From Piscicola geometra (Eukaryota; Annelida; Clitellata; Hirudinida; Piscicolidae), in the NCBI GenBank assembly GCA_943735955.1, contig OX030970.1, positions 1,744,184 through 1,808,183 of the forward strand: 64,000 nucleotides of DNA. The letters are read 5' to 3'. Positions within the stretch are counted from its first letter, which is position 1; the number at the start of each line of letters is the position of its first letter. Of this stretch, positions 62,891 through 64,000 are shown in pieces. Under the pieces are notes generated by a model. That model had not been told where the DNA came from. It saw only the letters and a list, made by a program, of their open reading frames with translations, and searched no databases. The position numbers were made by a program, and so were the translations under genes.

Positions 62891-63458
62891 GGAAAAGAAT
62901 ACTTTATAAATTAATAAAAAAGATGAAAAATAGAAACTTACGAAAAATTAGGGATCAGTTTGAAAATCGAAATCATTAAATAAATTATTTATTTTTCTTT
63001 TTAGCTCAAAAGCTATTACTGTGCATTTGAATTTATACAATTTATTCTTGAAGCATAATATTTTATATAATCTGGTAATTATAATATAATTTGTGTTTTT
63101 AAATGTTATTACAGATATTTTTTGAATTCAGAAAATTTGCAAAAACATATGTATTCCTACGATATTTGATTTAATAAAATTGTTTGAATTAAATTGTTTT
63201 TTCGAATTAAATAAAATTATAAACATGCAATTTCATTATGAATTCTAATAAGTCTTCTGTCTATACCTATTATTTACGATGCAAATCTAGTAATACTTAT
63301 GTTCAAAATACATATTTTCAATTTAAAAAACATAATTAAAATTAACTCTATAGTATTTTAATTGCATGTTTAGACAAACCAAGCCCTAAAGTTCAATTTT
63401 AACTGGCGCCTTAACTTAACACAGTTTTCCTCAATTTAAATGCCATTTTTCTCGTAAA
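62891..63458. other. spacer between the GPCR and the last gene
   Basis: AT-rich. AATAAA-like signals near 62920 and 63172 could end the GPCR transcript. Nothing else seen. Confidence 0.5.
63440..63457 (+). promoter_or_regulatory. possible upstream open reading frame
   Basis: ATG CCA TTT TTC TCG TAA, five codons plus stop, ends one base before the main start codon at 63459, so it could dampen or reset initiation if it is in the 5' UTR. Confidence 0.35.
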
Positions 63459-64000
63459 ATGATGCATCAGTCAAAAATAAACGATTTTTATGCCAGTAAG
63501 AAACGTCAGACGGACGGATCGAGAAGTTTAAAGAGTGGAAAAAGTAAACAGGCTGCAAATAGTGGTGCTGTATGCAATGAGAGAAAACATGAAATTCTGC
63601 AGGGTTTGATATTTAAATTATTTTTATTATTAATAAATGAGATTATATAAAATAATATTTCCAATCAATTGCCATTCAGTTTTTTACAATTAAATTAGAA
63701 CCAATTAAATTATTAATTTTATCAAAATAATTTAATCAAAAACCAATATATAAATCTTTAAGGAATTGTGGAGGAAGAAACGAAAAAGAAAATGAGGGAG
63801 GAAAAGAAAAAGAAGAAGGAAATTGTGGATTTGAACAAAAAGAAAATCGAAATGCTCATAAAATTAACCATGAAAAGGATGGAAGAGAAGGAGGAAGAAG
63901 GGCTGGAAAGGGAGGAAAAGGGTGGAGCTGATATGGAAATAAAGGAAAAAAGAAAGGATGTAGTGAAAGATCATGAAATCATGAACCTTTCTAAAAAGAT
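63459..64000 (+). CDS. 5' part of a PIP-degron protein, possibly replication licensing factor CDT1
   Basis: Exon 1 is 63459-63603 and exon 2 starts at 63763 and runs off the window; the phase (1) agrees. The protein starts MMHQSKINDFYASKKR, an almost perfect PIP box (Q-x-x-I-x-x-F-Y) with a basic residue four positions after it, at the extreme N-terminus. CDT1 has the same arrangement there, which recruits PCNA and the CRL4-Cdt2 ligase for destruction in S phase. What follows is Lys/Glu-rich and likely helical (KKKMREEKKKKKEIVDLNKK) and I cannot match it to CDT1 or another family. The conserved geminin- and MCM-binding domains would lie beyond the window, so the assignment is an inference from the degron alone. 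Confidence 0.5.

Overview
This is a eukaryotic window: every confident gene is split by spliceosomal introns, there is a canonical U6 snRNA gene, and the gene set (MYRF, SPDEF-type ETS factor, DNAJC22, EFHC2, a rhodopsin-like neuropeptide-type receptor) is that of a bilaterian animal. AT-rich spacers, very abundant micro- and minisatellites and short G/C-rich introns suggest a non-vertebrate genome, perhaps a lophotrochozoan such as an annelid; the species is a guess. All gene models were built by eye from splice sites, reading phase and remembered family sequence. For nine genes, eight of them complete models, reading phase agrees across all exons. The exception is the SPDEF-type gene, which is one base short.

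Layout. 1-720: possible 3' end of a plus-strand gene. 4973-9184 (+): single-pass membrane protein with a long low-complexity tail, family not recognised. 11059-16107 (+): DNAJC22. 16755-25744 (-): myelin regulatory factor (MYRF). 27893-30496 (-): SPDEF-like ETS factor with a one-base frame break in a homopolymer. 32314-37717 (-): mitochondrial ATP synthase beta, 13 exons. 38327-40107 (-): small universal stress protein. 41481-52877 (-): EFHC2 ciliary DM10 protein, 22 exons, with a LINE fragment in an intron. 53114-54589 (-): Mn/Fe superoxide dismutase with a secretory signal, carrying a U6 gene antisense in its first intron. 56468-62890 (+): class A GPCR. 63459 to the window end (+): 5' part of a PIP-degron protein, possibly CDT1.

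The genes do not form one pathway; they are neighbours. From 16755 to 54589 all are on the minus strand, flanked by plus-strand genes. DNAJC22 and MYRF converge; SOD and the GPCR diverge.

The most striking feature is intron structure. Many introns consist largely of tandem repeats that start at, or end within a few bases of, a splice site. The coding strand is often G-rich just after the 5' splice site and C-rich before the 3' splice site, and in several introns the two ends are complementary.
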